Positions 1-9,441 of a DNA stretch of 64,000 nucleotides are shown in pieces. The stretch's first letter is position 1, and each line of letters begins with the position of its first letter. The translations under genes were made by a program, and so were the position numbers. The DNA is taken from the NCBI GenBank assembly GCA_963774765.1, contig CAVZGP010000012.1, positions 62,001 to 126,000 of the forward strand, in the 5' to 3' direction. This DNA comes from Sva-07 sp963774765 (GTDB taxonomy: Bacteria; Actinomycetota; Acidimicrobiia; Acidimicrobiales; Ilumatobacteraceae). Under the pieces are notes generated by a model, which did not search any database, had not been told where the DNA came from, and worked only from the letters and a program-made list of their open reading frames with translations.

Positions 1-4
1 CCGG

Positions 5-1417
5 TCATCCACCGTCGCGAGCCCTGTTGAGTGCGCTGGCACGACCGGATGAGAGTTCGACACGCCGCCATGCCGCCACCTGGCCTGCCACGCCGGCCAG
101 CATGCGGGACCTCGTCGGCGTGGAACGAACAACTTCGAAACCGTCGTCGTACACGACGACTGCCGCAGTCGGTGCGACCTGCCACAAGTCCCCGCCACTC
201 CGACGGCACGTTGCATGCCCGATGACGTCACCTGTCTTGGCTTCCACCCACGTGAGCTGATCGCCTTGGCCGATGACGACAAAGTCAGTCCATCTCAACG
301 AACCTGCAGCGGTGACCTCCGTGTTGTCCGGAAGCTGCGCCTCCCACGACGGTGAGCCGTCCACCTGCCAGCCGACGATTCGGTCGTCGTCCTGAGCGAT
401 GAGTACATCACGGTTGCCACTGATGAGCCTCCCTGTACAGATCACGCGTTCTCCGTGACGTGTGACCAGGTAGCTGACACCCGAGTCAGTGAACGCCGCA
501 CCGTTTTGTGCAGGCACACGTTTAAACGACTGCACACCGTCACGAACTGTGACGAGGTGCGCTCCTGTTCGACTGTCGACGAGACTCACGTTGAGCGGAT
601 CGAACGAAGCAGTCATCGCCGTATCGCCGAGCAGTGCTGCTCTCCCGGTTCCTCTGCCTGTCGTCGTCCACAGCTGCCGGCCGGTGTCGAGGTCGAAGGC
701 TTGAAAACATCGACCTCCGTCGACATCAGACATCGTGAGAACGACATTAGATCCGGCCTCGAGAAGCTGGCAGTTCGGGACCGGCGAATCCCAGATTGTC
801 TTGCCGTCGGCCATCGACACGACGGTCACGTGGCGCGTCCAGTCGTCGTCATGCGTAATGACGGCGACAGCTGCGCCGTCGAAGTCCATGTCCACGAAGA
901 TGGGTCGTCTCAGGGGCGGGTCCCCATCCCAGAGCCGGTTGTGTACGGCAGTCAGGTCCTGACCGGAGTTCGTCCTCAGCGGCGCCTTCCAGCGTGTCAG
1001 TTGCAGGTCTGCTGACATTGCTACGAGCTCGCTACCAACGTCCAGTGGACGCGTCAAGAGAACACCGTCAGCGTGCAACCGCACCGCGGTGCCCCGACGA
1101 CCGCTGCCTTCGACAGCCTGCCAGTCTTCAAGCCGCCGAATCTCGAAGCCGGAACCATCGTGACGGGTGTGAGCAACGAATCGGTCTGAGAGCTCGATTC
1201 GGTGGTCGCCGATGTCGGCATCCATCCAGAGACGATCACCTCTCGGGATCCACATCAGCGGGCCACCCGACAGCACATCGTCGGAGATTCTATGCGACGG
1301 CGCTATCGGGCGACGGCGTAGCGTCTTCGGAGGCCCTGCGGACAAGAACGAGAACGGCGGGTTCCTACCACTTCCTGTGTCTTCGCCCGAGCCTGTGGTT
1401 GTCGCCTGCAGCATCAT
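5..1417 (-). CDS. PQQ-like beta-propeller protein, function unknown
   Basis: The 470-residue product contains repeated strands of the kind seen in PQQ/BamB-like propellers, for example GKTIWDS, GRQLWTT and GSPSWEA, each with a Gly-x-x-x-Trp core. No signal peptide or membrane segment is visible, so it is probably cytoplasmic or exported by another route. The first 50 or so residues look poorly ordered, and an in-frame ATG at 1255 (MWIPRGDRLW) could be the true start. It is the outermost gene of the accessory island and I cannot see what lies downstream of it. The propeller fold is well supported by the repeats, but no ligand or catalytic role can be read from the sequence. Confidence 0.65.
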   Translation of the reverse strand: MMLQATTTGSGEDTGSGRNPPFSFLSAGPPKTLRRRPIAPSHRISDDVLSGGPLMWIPRGDRLWMDADIGDHRIELSDRFVAHTRHDGSGFEIRRLEDWQAVEGSGRRGTAVRLHADGVLLTRPLDVGSELVAMSADLQLTRWKAPLRTNSGQDLTAVHNRLWDGDPPLRRPIFVDMDFDGAAVAVITHDDDWTRHVTVVSMADGKTIWDSPVPNCQLLEAGSNVVLTMSDVDGGRCFQAFDLDTGRQLWTTTGRGTGRAALLGDTAMTASFDPLNVSLVDSRTGAHLVTVRDGVQSFKRVPAQNGAAFTDSGVSYLVTRHGERVICTGRLISGNRDVLIAQDDDRIVGWQVDGSPSWEAQLPDNTEVTAAGSLRWTDFVVIGQGDQLTWVEAKTGDVIGHATCRRSGGDLWQVAPTAAVVVYDDGFEVVRSTPTRSRMLAGVAGQVAAWRRVELSSGRASALNRARDGG

Positions 1418-1517
1418 GGCGACTGAGCTACGTGGCCGACACGGCAGCGCCCAGAGATCCCGGGTTTTTCGACGCCCACCGCCAACGTCATCGACGGCGA
1501 CCCAAGGTCTGCCTGCG

Positions 1518-1691
1518 CTATTGCGTCAGCTCATCCAGCGAATAGTCGGTGATGTCCAACCCTTCAGCCCGACGAGCTTCGCGCTGGAGCTGACCGGCGC
1601 GGAGTGCTGCGAGATCGCCGGACGTGACCCATGACGTCTCGCCACCAGATACACGACCGATCTTGCTCAGCGAACGATGCGCCTCGTCCAT
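1518..1691 (-). CDS. small hypothetical protein (57 aa)
   Basis: A short reading frame starting at ATG 1691 encodes a charged, soluble peptide that begins MDEAHRSLSKIGRVSGG and ends DITDYSLDELTQ. Its composition is natural for a protein in this genome, unlike the Arg/Pro-rich reading of the other frames. It lies 100 bases upstream of the beta-propeller gene on the same strand, so the two could be co-transcribed. The frame stays open upstream to 1787, and the gene could also be the tail of a longer broken gene. I do not recognise a family. Confidence 0.3.
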   Translation of the reverse strand: MDEAHRSLSKIGRVSGGETSWVTSGDLAALRAGQLQREARRAEGLDITDYSLDELTQ

Positions 1692-2067
1692 GGCTCCGCT
1701 GCGAACCGACACCACGGCCTGCTCTGACCGCCCCACTCCACACCTGCGACAAGACTGCCCGAGCACCACGGCGCGTCTGCATCGCACCTGCGTACCGGCA
1801 CTGACATTCAGACAACCGGTGCGTCACACCCGATGGAAGGGTGGCATTCGAGAGCGCGAAGCTGTTCACACGCGCGAATAACACTCAACAAGAGGTTGAA
1901 GCAAGCAACACACTCCCCGCAGTGTCGACTTCAGATTCGCGATAGTCCGAAGGTCGTCTGAGTCGAGGTTCCCTCGGGCCGGCGACTGGGCAACGGCCGG
2001 CGCTCCAGTTGGAGCGGTGCCCACAACCAGTTCAAGGCCATGTCTCGCCTCCCTGCTCGCCTGCCGT
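1692..2067. other. gene-free stretch, nothing recognised
   Basis: This stretch lies between the small hypothetical gene and the stop of the first tyrosine recombinase. No frame gives a natural protein, and I see no tRNA, clear terminator or repeat. An attachment site for the neighbouring recombinase could lie here, but nothing in the sequence proves it. Confidence 0.3.
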
Positions 2068-3777
2068 TCAGGCTGCGGTGACGTCGTCGACGAGCAGGTC
2101 GCTGCCACCGAACAGATGCGACTGCCAATCAGCTTCCAACGCCAACACCTCATCGGCGTACGTTGCGATCATCTGCACGTTGCGATGACGGGTGTGCTTC
2201 GAAATCGTGACCGCATCCTGCCCACGCAAAATGGCCTGCGTGACAAACCCGCGGCGCAACGAATGCCCTGACACACACTCATAGCGCACATCGTCAACAT
2301 CATCACCGAACACACGGGCGCCCACCGCAAGTTCACGCAACCGTTCCGACCATTCCTGACCGCCCACCGGATTGGGACCCGAGCCGCCGGCACGAACCTT
2401 GAACGCGCCGTGACGGTCCAACGACGGGAACAGCACACCATCGGCGTCGGCACCCAACTCACGCAACGTTGCCACCCACTGCGCCAACAACGGCACCGAC
2501 CGGATCGCGGCCGGCTGATCAGGACGCGAACGCATCAACACCCGAGCCCCCTTGTACTCCTGATCGGTTTTCGACTTCACAATCGTCACCACCGCACGAT
2601 CATCGCCGTCGAAAACGACGTCACGCACACGCAGGCCGCACAGCTCCGAACGGCGCAACGCACACAAAAACCCGACCAACACCATCACCTGATCACGACG
2701 GCGGCGCAACTGGCCGCCCCAATCGACACCCGCATCCAACACCGACCGCATCAACGACACATCAACCGGTGACGCCCAACACCCCCGGGCGGGACGCCAA
2801 CCGATCTCCGCGAGCTCGGCAAGACGGGTCAAACACGTCCGAAGATGCGCAGCAGGATTCGACTTCAACGCCAACAACCCGACATCGCCGGCCTCGGCGA
2901 CCGTGCTACGAACCGACAGCCACGCATCCAACGCTGACGCCAACAACGGATGATCAACCAACGTCACCAACTGTGGCTCATCGGTATTGCCGCCCCGACG
3001 GTTCCGGCCCGGAACCACCAACGACCGCAACCCCACCCGGCCGGACGTGGCGAACAGCTCGGCGTTCGTTACGGCATCCGCGCATGACACGCGAGACGGC
3101 TCCACAACCGAACCAACTGTCAGGCGGGCAATACCGCCGTTGTCGACGCCGGCAGCATGCAACTCGAGCACCAGCCGATCACGGGCCGCAGTCGGCGACA
3201 CCGTCGCCGCAACATGAGCACAAATCGCAGCAACATGGTCGGCCAACAACGGCTGCGCCTGCCGGTCCGCCCCATACAGCTCACGCAAGCGGCGACGAAA
3301 CCCGACCAACGTCCCTTTCGCAGCCTCCGACGGCTCCCACCGATGCGACTGAAAATCTGCTGACCGCGCTTTCACCGCAGCAACCACCATCGACAACGTC
3401 GCCGGCGACCACGGCCCACGCGACACCAGCCACTCCTCCGACACCGCCGGGTCCTCAGGGCCCAGCAGCTCGTCAGCAATCCAACGCAACATGATCGCCT
3501 CCGACGCGCCACCAATCGGGAACAGACGACGCAGCTCGAAACCCGGCTTGTCACGATCACGATGCCGGCGCGACGGTTCCTCACACCAGCGCCTCAGCCG
3601 ACCGAACCAGTAGTCGTACTGGGCGACCGTTGCGTCAGCGTGACGGGAACGCCACGCCGCCTCCAACGCCGCATCCAACTCCGACGACCGCTCCCCTAAC
3701 CACTGCGTCAAAAACTCCTCGTTGTCAGCGCGGACCTCGAGGTCACGACGGACAGCATTCGCAGACAAACTCGACAT
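2068..3777 (-). CDS. tyrosine recombinase/integrase
   Basis: This 569-residue protein has the C-terminal catalytic domain of the lambda-integrase family. The first catalytic Arg lies in the ALRRSEL box, followed by GHSLRRG (His505 and Arg508), TRHRN (His531) and the nucleophile in ATYADE (Tyr540). The roughly 340 residues before it hold the SAM-like core-binding region and an extra N-terminal extension, which makes the protein longer than a typical phage integrase of 350-450 residues. It should cut and rejoin DNA through a 3'-phosphotyrosine link. It is transcribed away from the adjacent IS110 element. No excisionase-like gene sits beside it and I could not define attachment sites. It is not close in sequence to the two recombinases at 10.0-12.8 kb. 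Confidence 0.92.
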   Translation of the reverse strand: MSSLSANAVRRDLEVRADNEEFLTQWLGERSSELDAALEAAWRSRHADATVAQYDYWFGRLRRWCEEPSRRHRDRDKPGFELRRLFPIGGASEAIMLRWIADELLGPEDPAVSEEWLVSRGPWSPATLSMVVAAVKARSADFQSHRWEPSEAAKGTLVGFRRRLRELYGADRQAQPLLADHVAAICAHVAATVSPTAARDRLVLELHAAGVDNGGIARLTVGSVVEPSRVSCADAVTNAELFATSGRVGLRSLVVPGRNRRGGNTDEPQLVTLVDHPLLASALDAWLSVRSTVAEAGDVGLLALKSNPAAHLRTCLTRLAELAEIGWRPARGCWASPVDVSLMRSVLDAGVDWGGQLRRRRDQVMVLVGFLCALRRSELCGLRVRDVVFDGDDRAVVTIVKSKTDQEYKGARVLMRSRPDQPAAIRSVPLLAQWVATLRELGADADGVLFPSLDRHGAFKVRAGGSGPNPVGGQEWSERLRELAVGARVFGDDVDDVRYECVSGHSLRRGFVTQAILRGQDAVTISKHTRHRNVQMIATYADEVLALEADWQSHLFGGSDLLVDDVTAA

Positions 3778-3841
3778 CGTTGGCTCTCTCCTCTGAGGTG
3801 TGAATGAACTTGTGCTGTGACGTTCGTGGGCGCGGGGTTTC

Positions 3842-3877
3842 GGGGGCGGTAGCCCCCGGTTCGAGGCGGAGCCTCGA
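3842..3877. repeat. two adjacent hairpins between recombinase and IS110 transposase
   Basis: Two perfect short hairpins follow each other: GGGGGC-GGTA-GCCCCC at 3842-3857 and TCGAGGC-GGA-GCCTCGA at 3861-3877. They lie just past the stop codon of the IS110 transposase and upstream of the recombinase start. They may be a transcription terminator for the transposase or part of the structured right end of the element. Neither is followed by a clear T tract. Confidence 0.5.
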
Positions 3878-3885
3878 TGTGGTTG

Positions 3886-5124
3886 TCAGGCTGCGGTTGG
3901 TGTGATGGTGACGTCGAGGCCCATGGCTTCGAGTTGGGCGACGAGGTGTCGTTGGCGGGCATCGCTGTTGCGTCGCTTGTCGAAGTAGTCGCCGCCGAGG
4001 TCGGTGTAGACCTCACCGGTCGACAGCAAATGCCAGGCAATCACCAGAATGCTGTGTCCAACTGCGACGGCGGCTTTGCGTGGGCCGCGTCGTCCGCGGA
4101 TGCGGTGGTATTGGGCTGACAGGTAGGTGTTCTTGGATCGACCGGCGGCCTGGCCGGCTTCGACGAGTGCGATGCGTAGCCATTTGGATCCGTGTCGGGT
4201 GCGTCCGGTGCGGTGTTTGCCGGCGGACTCGTTGTTGCCGGGGCACATGCCCGCCCACGACGCGAGATGGCCTGCGGTTGGGAAGCGGGACATGTCGGTG
4301 CCGATCTCAGCCAGGATCACCTGGGCGGTGCGCGTCGACACACCGGTGATGCCGCACAGCAGGTGCACCGCCGCTTCATGAGGGTCCAACAGATGCTCGA
4401 TCTGCTCGGTGAGTCCGTCGATGATCTCATCGGCGTGATCGATGCGGTCCAACATGGTGCGACACAGCCGGGCGTGGTGCTCGTTGAACCTGCCAGCCAA
4501 CGCGTCTTGCAACTCGGGGATCTTTGCTCGCATCCGACCCTTGGCCATCTCGGCAAGGATCTCGGGGTCGCGTTGACCAGCGATGAGTGCTTCGATCATC
4601 TCGCGGCCGGACTTGGTCAACACCTTCGAGGTGAACGACGCCAACTTGATCCCGGCATCTTCGAGCACCTTGTGGAGTCGTTGGGACTCGCGACCGCGTT
4701 CTTCGATCACCGACTTGCGATAGCGGGTCAGATCACGCATCTCACGCACCGGGCGCTCGGGGATGAACGACGGGCGCACTAGCCCATGCTCCAACAATGA
4801 AGCACCCCAGATCGCGTCGTTGACGTCGGTCTTGCGGCCCGGCACGTTACGCATGTGGCGGGCATTGATCACCCACACCCGCTCGATCTCGTCTTCGAGA
4901 ACCCAATGGACCGGTTTCCAATAGATCCCAGTTGCTTCCATCCCAACCAACGTCACGTCACGCTCGACGAGCCACTCGGTCAGCTTCAACAACTGCGACA
5001 CCGTCGTGCCGAACTCGGCCACCTCCTCTCGGCGGCCACCGGCCGGGTCAGGAATGCGAACGCACGCCATCACCGTGTCGCGATGCACATCCAAGAACGC
5101 GCACCGATCCTCCACTACTTCCAT
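3886..5124 (-). CDS. IS110-family transposase (DEDD recombinase)
   Basis: The 412-residue product has the usual length and both domains of the family. The N-terminal RuvC-like DEDD domain shows FLDVHRD, GMEATGIYW and KTDVNDA. The C-terminal Transposase_20 domain shows the CGITGVSTRTAQVILAEIG helix-hairpin-helix segment and the RHGSKWLR motif that carries the catalytic serine. The start ATG is preceded by a good ribosome binding site (GGAAGGAG, seven bases away). No frameshift or missing motif is seen, so the enzyme should be active. It would act with a bridge RNA from its own upstream region to insert the element at a chosen site. Confidence 0.95.
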   Translation of the reverse strand: MEVVEDRCAFLDVHRDTVMACVRIPDPAGGRREEVAEFGTTVSQLLKLTEWLVERDVTLVGMEATGIYWKPVHWVLEDEIERVWVINARHMRNVPGRKTDVNDAIWGASLLEHGLVRPSFIPERPVREMRDLTRYRKSVIEERGRESQRLHKVLEDAGIKLASFTSKVLTKSGREMIEALIAGQRDPEILAEMAKGRMRAKIPELQDALAGRFNEHHARLCRTMLDRIDHADEIIDGLTEQIEHLLDPHEAAVHLLCGITGVSTRTAQVILAEIGTDMSRFPTAGHLASWAGMCPGNNESAGKHRTGRTRHGSKWLRIALVEAGQAAGRSKNTYLSAQYHRIRGRRGPRKAAVAVGHSILVIAWHLLSTGEVYTDLGGDYFDKRRNSDARQRHLVAQLEAMGLDVTITPTAA

Positions 5125-5350
5125 GATGCACTCCTTCCACTCGATGAATGTCGGGTGTGCCAGTCCGGGATGGGGCCCTCGCCGAAAAGGAAACTGAGGT
5201 GCGTGCTCGAAGCAACAGAACAGAGCTCCCGAGAACCCCGCGTCAAGCTAACGACGGGCTCTGAGCGCCATAGAAACACGACGTCGGACCGGACCAGCAC
5301 CCACCAATTCTCATCCCGACAAGAGCGGCCCGCCAGGGCCATGTGGAGCT
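5125..5350 (-). ncRNA. candidate IS110 bridge RNA region
   Basis: The bases just upstream of the transposase carry no convincing protein. By analogy with the IS110 group, this left-end non-coding region should be transcribed as the bridge RNA with one loop matching the donor and one matching the target. I have not folded it and cannot mark the guide loops, so this is an inference from position and family only. Confidence 0.35.
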
Positions 5351-5800
5351 AACAAGGTGACACCGGACGTGATCGGACCCGAAGGTGCTGCACCACCGTT
5401 GACAACGCAGACTACATGAATAGAAACGAAACCGGGCTAATCGACAATACGCCGGTTTAGAGACTATTAGTATCGACAGGCGACACCGGCGCACGGAGGC
5501 GAACATGCGGTGGCGACACGGGGATACGTGTTCGACGCGGTGACGGCGATGTCCTGACGGCGCCGCCTCTGACGACAATCGGGAAGTGTGGGATTGCATG
5601 GTGACATCGCCGAAAAATTCACGGTGACACGGCGAGAATTGCAGGGGAGATGTCACCGCGTTGCAGATGACATCACGCTTGCCCGCGTCACTACTCTGGG
5701 ACCCATGCTCCCTTGTTCCGGCCGCTCCGGGCGTCCGTGACCAGCTCCCAGTGGCAGAGGTCGGTCTGCTGGTTCATGGCTGCTGAAGTAAGTTGAGGCT
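5351..5800. promoter_or_regulatory. gene-free region with GGTGAC half-sites
   Basis: No gene is supported between the IS110 left side and the lipoprotein gene. It contains two direct copies of GGTGACA starting at 5600 and 5623 (23 bases apart) and one inverted copy, GATGTCACC, at 5649-5657. The outer pair, GGTGACATC and GATGTCACC, are exact inverted repeats. They could be an operator for the gene at 5801 or a remnant of a mobile element end. Confidence 0.35.
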
Positions 5801-6814
5801 ATGCGAAGGGCGTCGGCCGGATTGGCGTGCTCTGTCCTGTTCGTCGGCGGCTGCGCGAGCGGTGGTGATTCGTCGTCAACAACGTCTGCCGTCGACGTCG
5901 CCAGAATCATCGAGGAGTCCGGGCCGTACTTGTGCAACGAGCAGATGATCTCTGTCGTGGCAACGATGTTGGACACCGGGAGCGTTCAGGCGGCACAGGA
6001 CGCATGGGGTATGCCAAGCCCAGCTACTGACTTCGCCGTTCAACTCTGGGCGATGCTGACGACGGTTCGTTTGAGGGAGGGGGTGCCAGTCGCCGTCGAG
6101 CAACTCACTGAGATGGCAGCAGTCGGATGCTTCGACGGAGACATCGCCAATGACGTCACAAGGACAGAACTCGGCGATGGAGCTTTCGTTTCAGCCTGCC
6201 TGGATGGCATCGTTCCGCAGCCGGGCGCCCCTGTGTGCGACGTGACTCAACAAGCCCCGAACGATCCCGATGTCGCGGTTCCTGCGCCGGCGACGTCCCC
6301 AACTGCGGTGGAGTCGATCCCGGCGAGTTCCGAGCCTGACGTTCCTACCGAGTCGCTTCTCAACTTCCCAGACGGCGTGCCGCCTTGGGATCTATCGGTG
6401 TCGGCCGAGGAAGCCGGTGTCGTCGACCTCGTGCAGCAGATTCGACGAGATCCAGACTTGGCCACTTGCCCGGTGCTGTGGCCAACGGACGAGCGCGTTA
6501 CCTCCGACGGCACGGGCGAAGGAGGGCCGGGATTCGCCAACTGGGGTCTCGAGATTGCAGTGCCGACGCCGGGAGGCTACGACTTCGGTGGGGCGGCACT
6601 CTGGCGTGACGGGCTCGAGCCGTTCGACACAGCCTTCAGCCCCGAATCGCTACTCGAAACCGAGATACTCGCAAGTGGCGACGAACTGACAATCGCCTAC
6701 AGCGAGTACAACGTGGCGCGAATCGAAACACCGGCAGGATGCATCTGGGAGTTCGGCGCCAGCACCGGCTACGGCCTCGAAGTTGTCCTCAACTCGCTCC
6801 GAAGCGTCGGGTAG
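5801..6814 (+). CDS. predicted lipoprotein, function unknown
   Basis: The 337-residue protein begins with a typical lipoprotein signal: MRR, a hydrophobic stretch, and a lipobox ending VGGC with Cys18 as the likely lipidated residue, followed by a Ser/Gly-rich linker. The middle (about residues 165-195) is a Pro/Ala/Thr-rich low-complexity stretch separating two folded parts. Several Cys residues (CNEQM, VGCFDG, SACLDG, APVCD, ATCPV, AGCIW) suggest disulfides outside the cell membrane. I do not recognise the family. It stands alone on the plus strand downstream of the half-site cluster at 5600-5657. It may be cargo of the island. Confidence 0.8.
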   Translation: MRRASAGLACSVLFVGGCASGGDSSSTTSAVDVARIIEESGPYLCNEQMISVVATMLDTGSVQAAQDAWGMPSPATDFAVQLWAMLTTVRLREGVPVAVEQLTEMAAVGCFDGDIANDVTRTELGDGAFVSACLDGIVPQPGAPVCDVTQQAPNDPDVAVPAPATSPTAVESIPASSEPDVPTESLLNFPDGVPPWDLSVSAEEAGVVDLVQQIRRDPDLATCPVLWPTDERVTSDGTGEGGPGFANWGLEIAVPTPGGYDFGGAALWRDGLEPFDTAFSPESLLETEILASGDELTIAYSEYNVARIETPAGCIWEFGASTGYGLEVVLNSLRSVG

Positions 6815-6932
6815 GCCATCCAGCAAGTAGCCGCCTGGCGGCGTCCCGTGAGGCCTATCCGGTGGACGGGAAGCTGGAAAGCATGGTCACTCGGCCAAAT
6901 CGTTGTCCTCTCATCCTGCGCCAGGACGCGCT

Positions 6933-7568
6933 GTGAACGTGTCAGGCGACGTCTCCCTGGTCGGCCTCGACAAGAATGCTGGTGTGAGCGGCCCCAGCTT
7001 CTTTGACCCCAGCAAGTTCCGAGAGGAGAGGCGGGAACGCGCCGCCAAAGCGGCGGCAGAAGCGTCCGAGCAGCGGATTGAAGACCTCCGAGTCGCTGAG
7101 GCGGCACGACGTGGCACCAAACCGAAGAACCGAGCCTCGAGCAAGCTGCCCACCTACGGGACGATGGACGCAGTGTCCGTCCCTATCTACGAGGAGCACG
7201 GACCGGCACCCTTCATGGAAGGACCCAGCAACGACTTCCTCTACCCAATCGGTGCTGGCCAGGACCGCAACTCACCGGACGGCATGGTGCCACGCAACCT
7301 CCGCCAAGGCGGCTGGGTGTACCTACGCGCAGGCGGCAAGTTGGTGGCACGAGCCGTGTTCACCGGAATCGAACAGCGTGAGTCACGCATCGAACATGTC
7401 CGCTCACCTGAGGGGTATCTGGACGCCGGGCCGGGGCTCGTACTTGCAGTGGACGCTGAGAGCTGGGAAATGTGCGACATCCCGCTTGCGAGCTCGAGCG
7501 AGTCAGGCAACGGATACCGCTACTACATGCTGGACGGCGATCGTCCGGTGTTCACGACCGTCACCTGA
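6933..7568 (+). CDS. hypothetical protein with basic coiled-coil N-terminus
   Basis: I chose GTG 6933 because an AGGA ribosome binding site lies in front of it; a TTG at 6903 is the longer alternative. The 211-residue product has an N-terminal region rich in Arg, Glu and Ala (FREERRERAAKAAAEAS) that looks like a helical or coiled-coil segment. The C-terminal half is richer in Gly and beta-prone residues (GGWVYLRAGGKLVARAVFTGIEQRESRIEHV). There is no signal peptide or membrane segment. The gene ends 31 bases before the next gene on the same strand and the two are probably co-transcribed. I do not recognise a family. Confidence 0.65.
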   Translation: MNVSGDVSLVGLDKNAGVSGPSFFDPSKFREERRERAAKAAAEASEQRIEDLRVAEAARRGTKPKNRASSKLPTYGTMDAVSVPIYEEHGPAPFMEGPSNDFLYPIGAGQDRNSPDGMVPRNLRQGGWVYLRAGGKLVARAVFTGIEQRESRIEHVRSPEGYLDAGPGLVLAVDAESWEMCDIPLASSSESGNGYRYYMLDGDRPVFTTVT

Positions 7569-7599
7569 ATCGACGTGGGACGGTGACGACACTGTGTCC

Positions 7600-8395
7600 A
7601 TGACCGATCCCACCGACGATCTCGGACCGCTCGTTCGAGCGAAGGTTCAGAGCCACCTGCTCGGCGGCGAAGCGCCGCAGACCATTGCAGGCCTGCGGAT
7701 GCTCGGCAAGCTGGTACGGCCTCGATACCGAGAAGCTGGACGCATTCACCGACGACTTCGACGCGACGACGGCTGACATTGCCGACGGCCTGTCGTTGGG
7801 CGCTCTTGGCTGGGCCACATCGTCACAGTCGATCACCACGGTGTACGGAGAGGCCGCCCGACTCGCCGCTGCAGGAGACACGACCGAAGCCGACCGACTC
7901 CTCGTCGAAAGCTGGGAGAACACAGGACCCGCGAGCACGGTTGCGCGGGTTGAAACGCTCAGCTGGTGGGACGACGACCTCAATGCCTTGCGCCGTAGCC
8001 GTGCCCGCGTGGTCGCCCACTGCTGGGACCGTCACATTGCCGGCGACTACCTCAGTTCTGTTCCACTCACCTTGACACAGATCGAAGGGCTCACCGCCGA
8101 CTACACCAACGGCAAGATGTTCTTCAGCAAGCGTCCCGACCGCCAAGCAGACGTGATCGACGAGACAAGCCTCACCACTGTCGCCGAAGGCTTGGCCACT
8201 GTCCGCGACGCGTTCTCTGTCGGCTTGAACCACACAACGTCAGCGCCGACGATGTCACGGCATGGTGTCCTCCACGGACGTTCCACCGGGTACGACACCA
8301 GGACCTATTCGGCGAAGTGCCTCGCCTTGTTCGCAGCCGTCCTCGACATGGCCCGGATGCTCGACCGCGCTCTCGAGCCTCGGTCGCCGGCGTGA
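7600..8395 (+). CDS. hypothetical protein, HEPN-like C-terminus, frameshifted
   Basis: Two frames must be joined to read this gene. The first runs from ATG 7600 (MTDPTDDLGPLVRAKVQ) to about 7711, and the second continues WYGLDTEKLDAFTDDFD to the stop at 8395. One extra base, near C7711, would explain the break. The joined product is about 264 residues. Its last part contains SRHGVLHG followed by TYSAKCLALFAAVLDMA, a pattern resembling the RH-x3-HG end seen in some HEPN-like helical domains. That similarity is my reading and not proven. No membrane segment is seen. It sits directly behind the gene at 6933 on the same strand. Confidence 0.6.
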
Positions 8396-8499
8396 CATGT
8401 CCAGCCCACCTGGATGAACTCGTAGTCGCCCGGTCATACCGGCGACTGCGCCATCAGACAGTGACGGGGCGTGCTCTACGTGGAGCGCACACCAAGACT

Positions 8500-9309
8500 T
8501 CAACTGTGTAGGCGCGGCGGAGGTAGGGACTCCCGGACCTCTTCGCTCGTCAACAACACCTGCTGGTTGGCGGTGTTTCTGTTCGCCCAGAACAGCTTCT
8601 CGAGCTCACCGATGAGCGACGGGTTTGCTTCCAACATCAAGTTGATGCGCGTCTCAACTTCGTGGGGCGTCAGGTTCGCGAGCGACGCCCTCGACGCTGG
8701 AACGTCTTCGATGCGTGCGTTCAGCAGCACCCGCAGCTGCTCGTCACTGAACTCTTTGGCCTGGTCGCTGAGCGCTTTGGCCATGAGGGCAGCAACGAGG
8801 CGCTGACTGGCTTCCTCACTACTCATAACTACTTCGTCGTCGTTGGGTGTGACATTCAGCGCCCTCGACGGTGCCACGTGGACAGCCTCAACGGACGAAG
8901 TTGGCTCAGCAGCAGCGGTTTGACGGTTGCGCTTGCGAACTCTGGCAACCCTGTCACGCGTCGCCGCTGCGGTCGACGCAATGGTCGGCCGTGCACTGTT
9001 GCTCCACCAGCTCTTCGCATGAGGCGCAGCCTTGGCGACCCCAATGAACAGCAGTGTGGTCAGTACTTCCGCCGCCAATTTTTCGTTCTCCGAGAGCTCC
9101 TGCGACTCCGACCCACCTCTGTCGCCATAGGTGTCCGGCGACATCCACAGTGAATCTTCTTCGCTCTCGTCGATGTCGCTGAGCGTGACGTGGCCGAGCC
9201 GGTTTGTGCCTTCCTCACGAGTGAGCGGGCTCGAATCACCGGGACTCTTGCGGGACTTCGAAAGCTCTGACCCGTCGGGGTACTCGACCCACATCTTCCT
9301 CTTGGGCAC
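8500..9309 (-). CDS. hypothetical protein with one hydrophobic segment
   Basis: The 269-residue product starts at GTG 9309. Residues 1-75 are acidic and Ser-rich. A hydrophobic stretch around residues 80-97 (AAEVLTTLLFIGVAKAA) could be a membrane segment. After a basic region, the C-terminal 100 residues are helical and amphipathic (ALMAKALSDQAKEFSDEQLRVLLNARIED). It converges with the gene ending at 8395 and is followed upstream by another unknown minus-strand gene. No family is recognised. The N-terminal acidic, membrane and helical layout would suit a membrane-tethered effector or regulator, but this is only an impression. Confidence 0.6.
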   Translation of the reverse strand: MPKRKMWVEYPDGSELSKSRKSPGDSSPLTREEGTNRLGHVTLSDIDESEEDSLWMSPDTYGDRGGSESQELSENEKLAAEVLTTLLFIGVAKAAPHAKSWWSNSARPTIASTAAATRDRVARVRKRNRQTAAAEPTSSVEAVHVAPSRALNVTPNDDEVVMSSEEASQRLVAALMAKALSDQAKEFSDEQLRVLLNARIEDVPASRASLANLTPHEVETRINLMLEANPSLIGELEKLFWANRNTANQQVLLTSEEVRESLPPPRLHS

Positions 9310-9441
9310 TCGTTACCTCACGTCCAACCGGTACCTGAAAGAACTGGCGCACACTCCGGTTCGCTGCACGGACAGGTCATCAGACGCCACGCTTCAACAC
9401 TACCCACCACCCGTCAGGGGCTTGTGAAGCTTCGGCAGCGG

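Larger units (their letters stand above)
3840..5350 (-). mobile_element. IS110-family insertion sequence (boundaries estimated)
   Basis: The element consists of one intact DEDD transposase gene, a short hairpin-rich right side and a non-coding region of at least 200 bases upstream of the transposase. IS110 elements lack classical terminal inverted repeats, so the ends given here are estimates. In the IS110 group the upstream non-coding region is where the bridge RNA that guides target choice is encoded. The element sits next to an integrase gene inside the accessory island. Confidence 0.5.
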
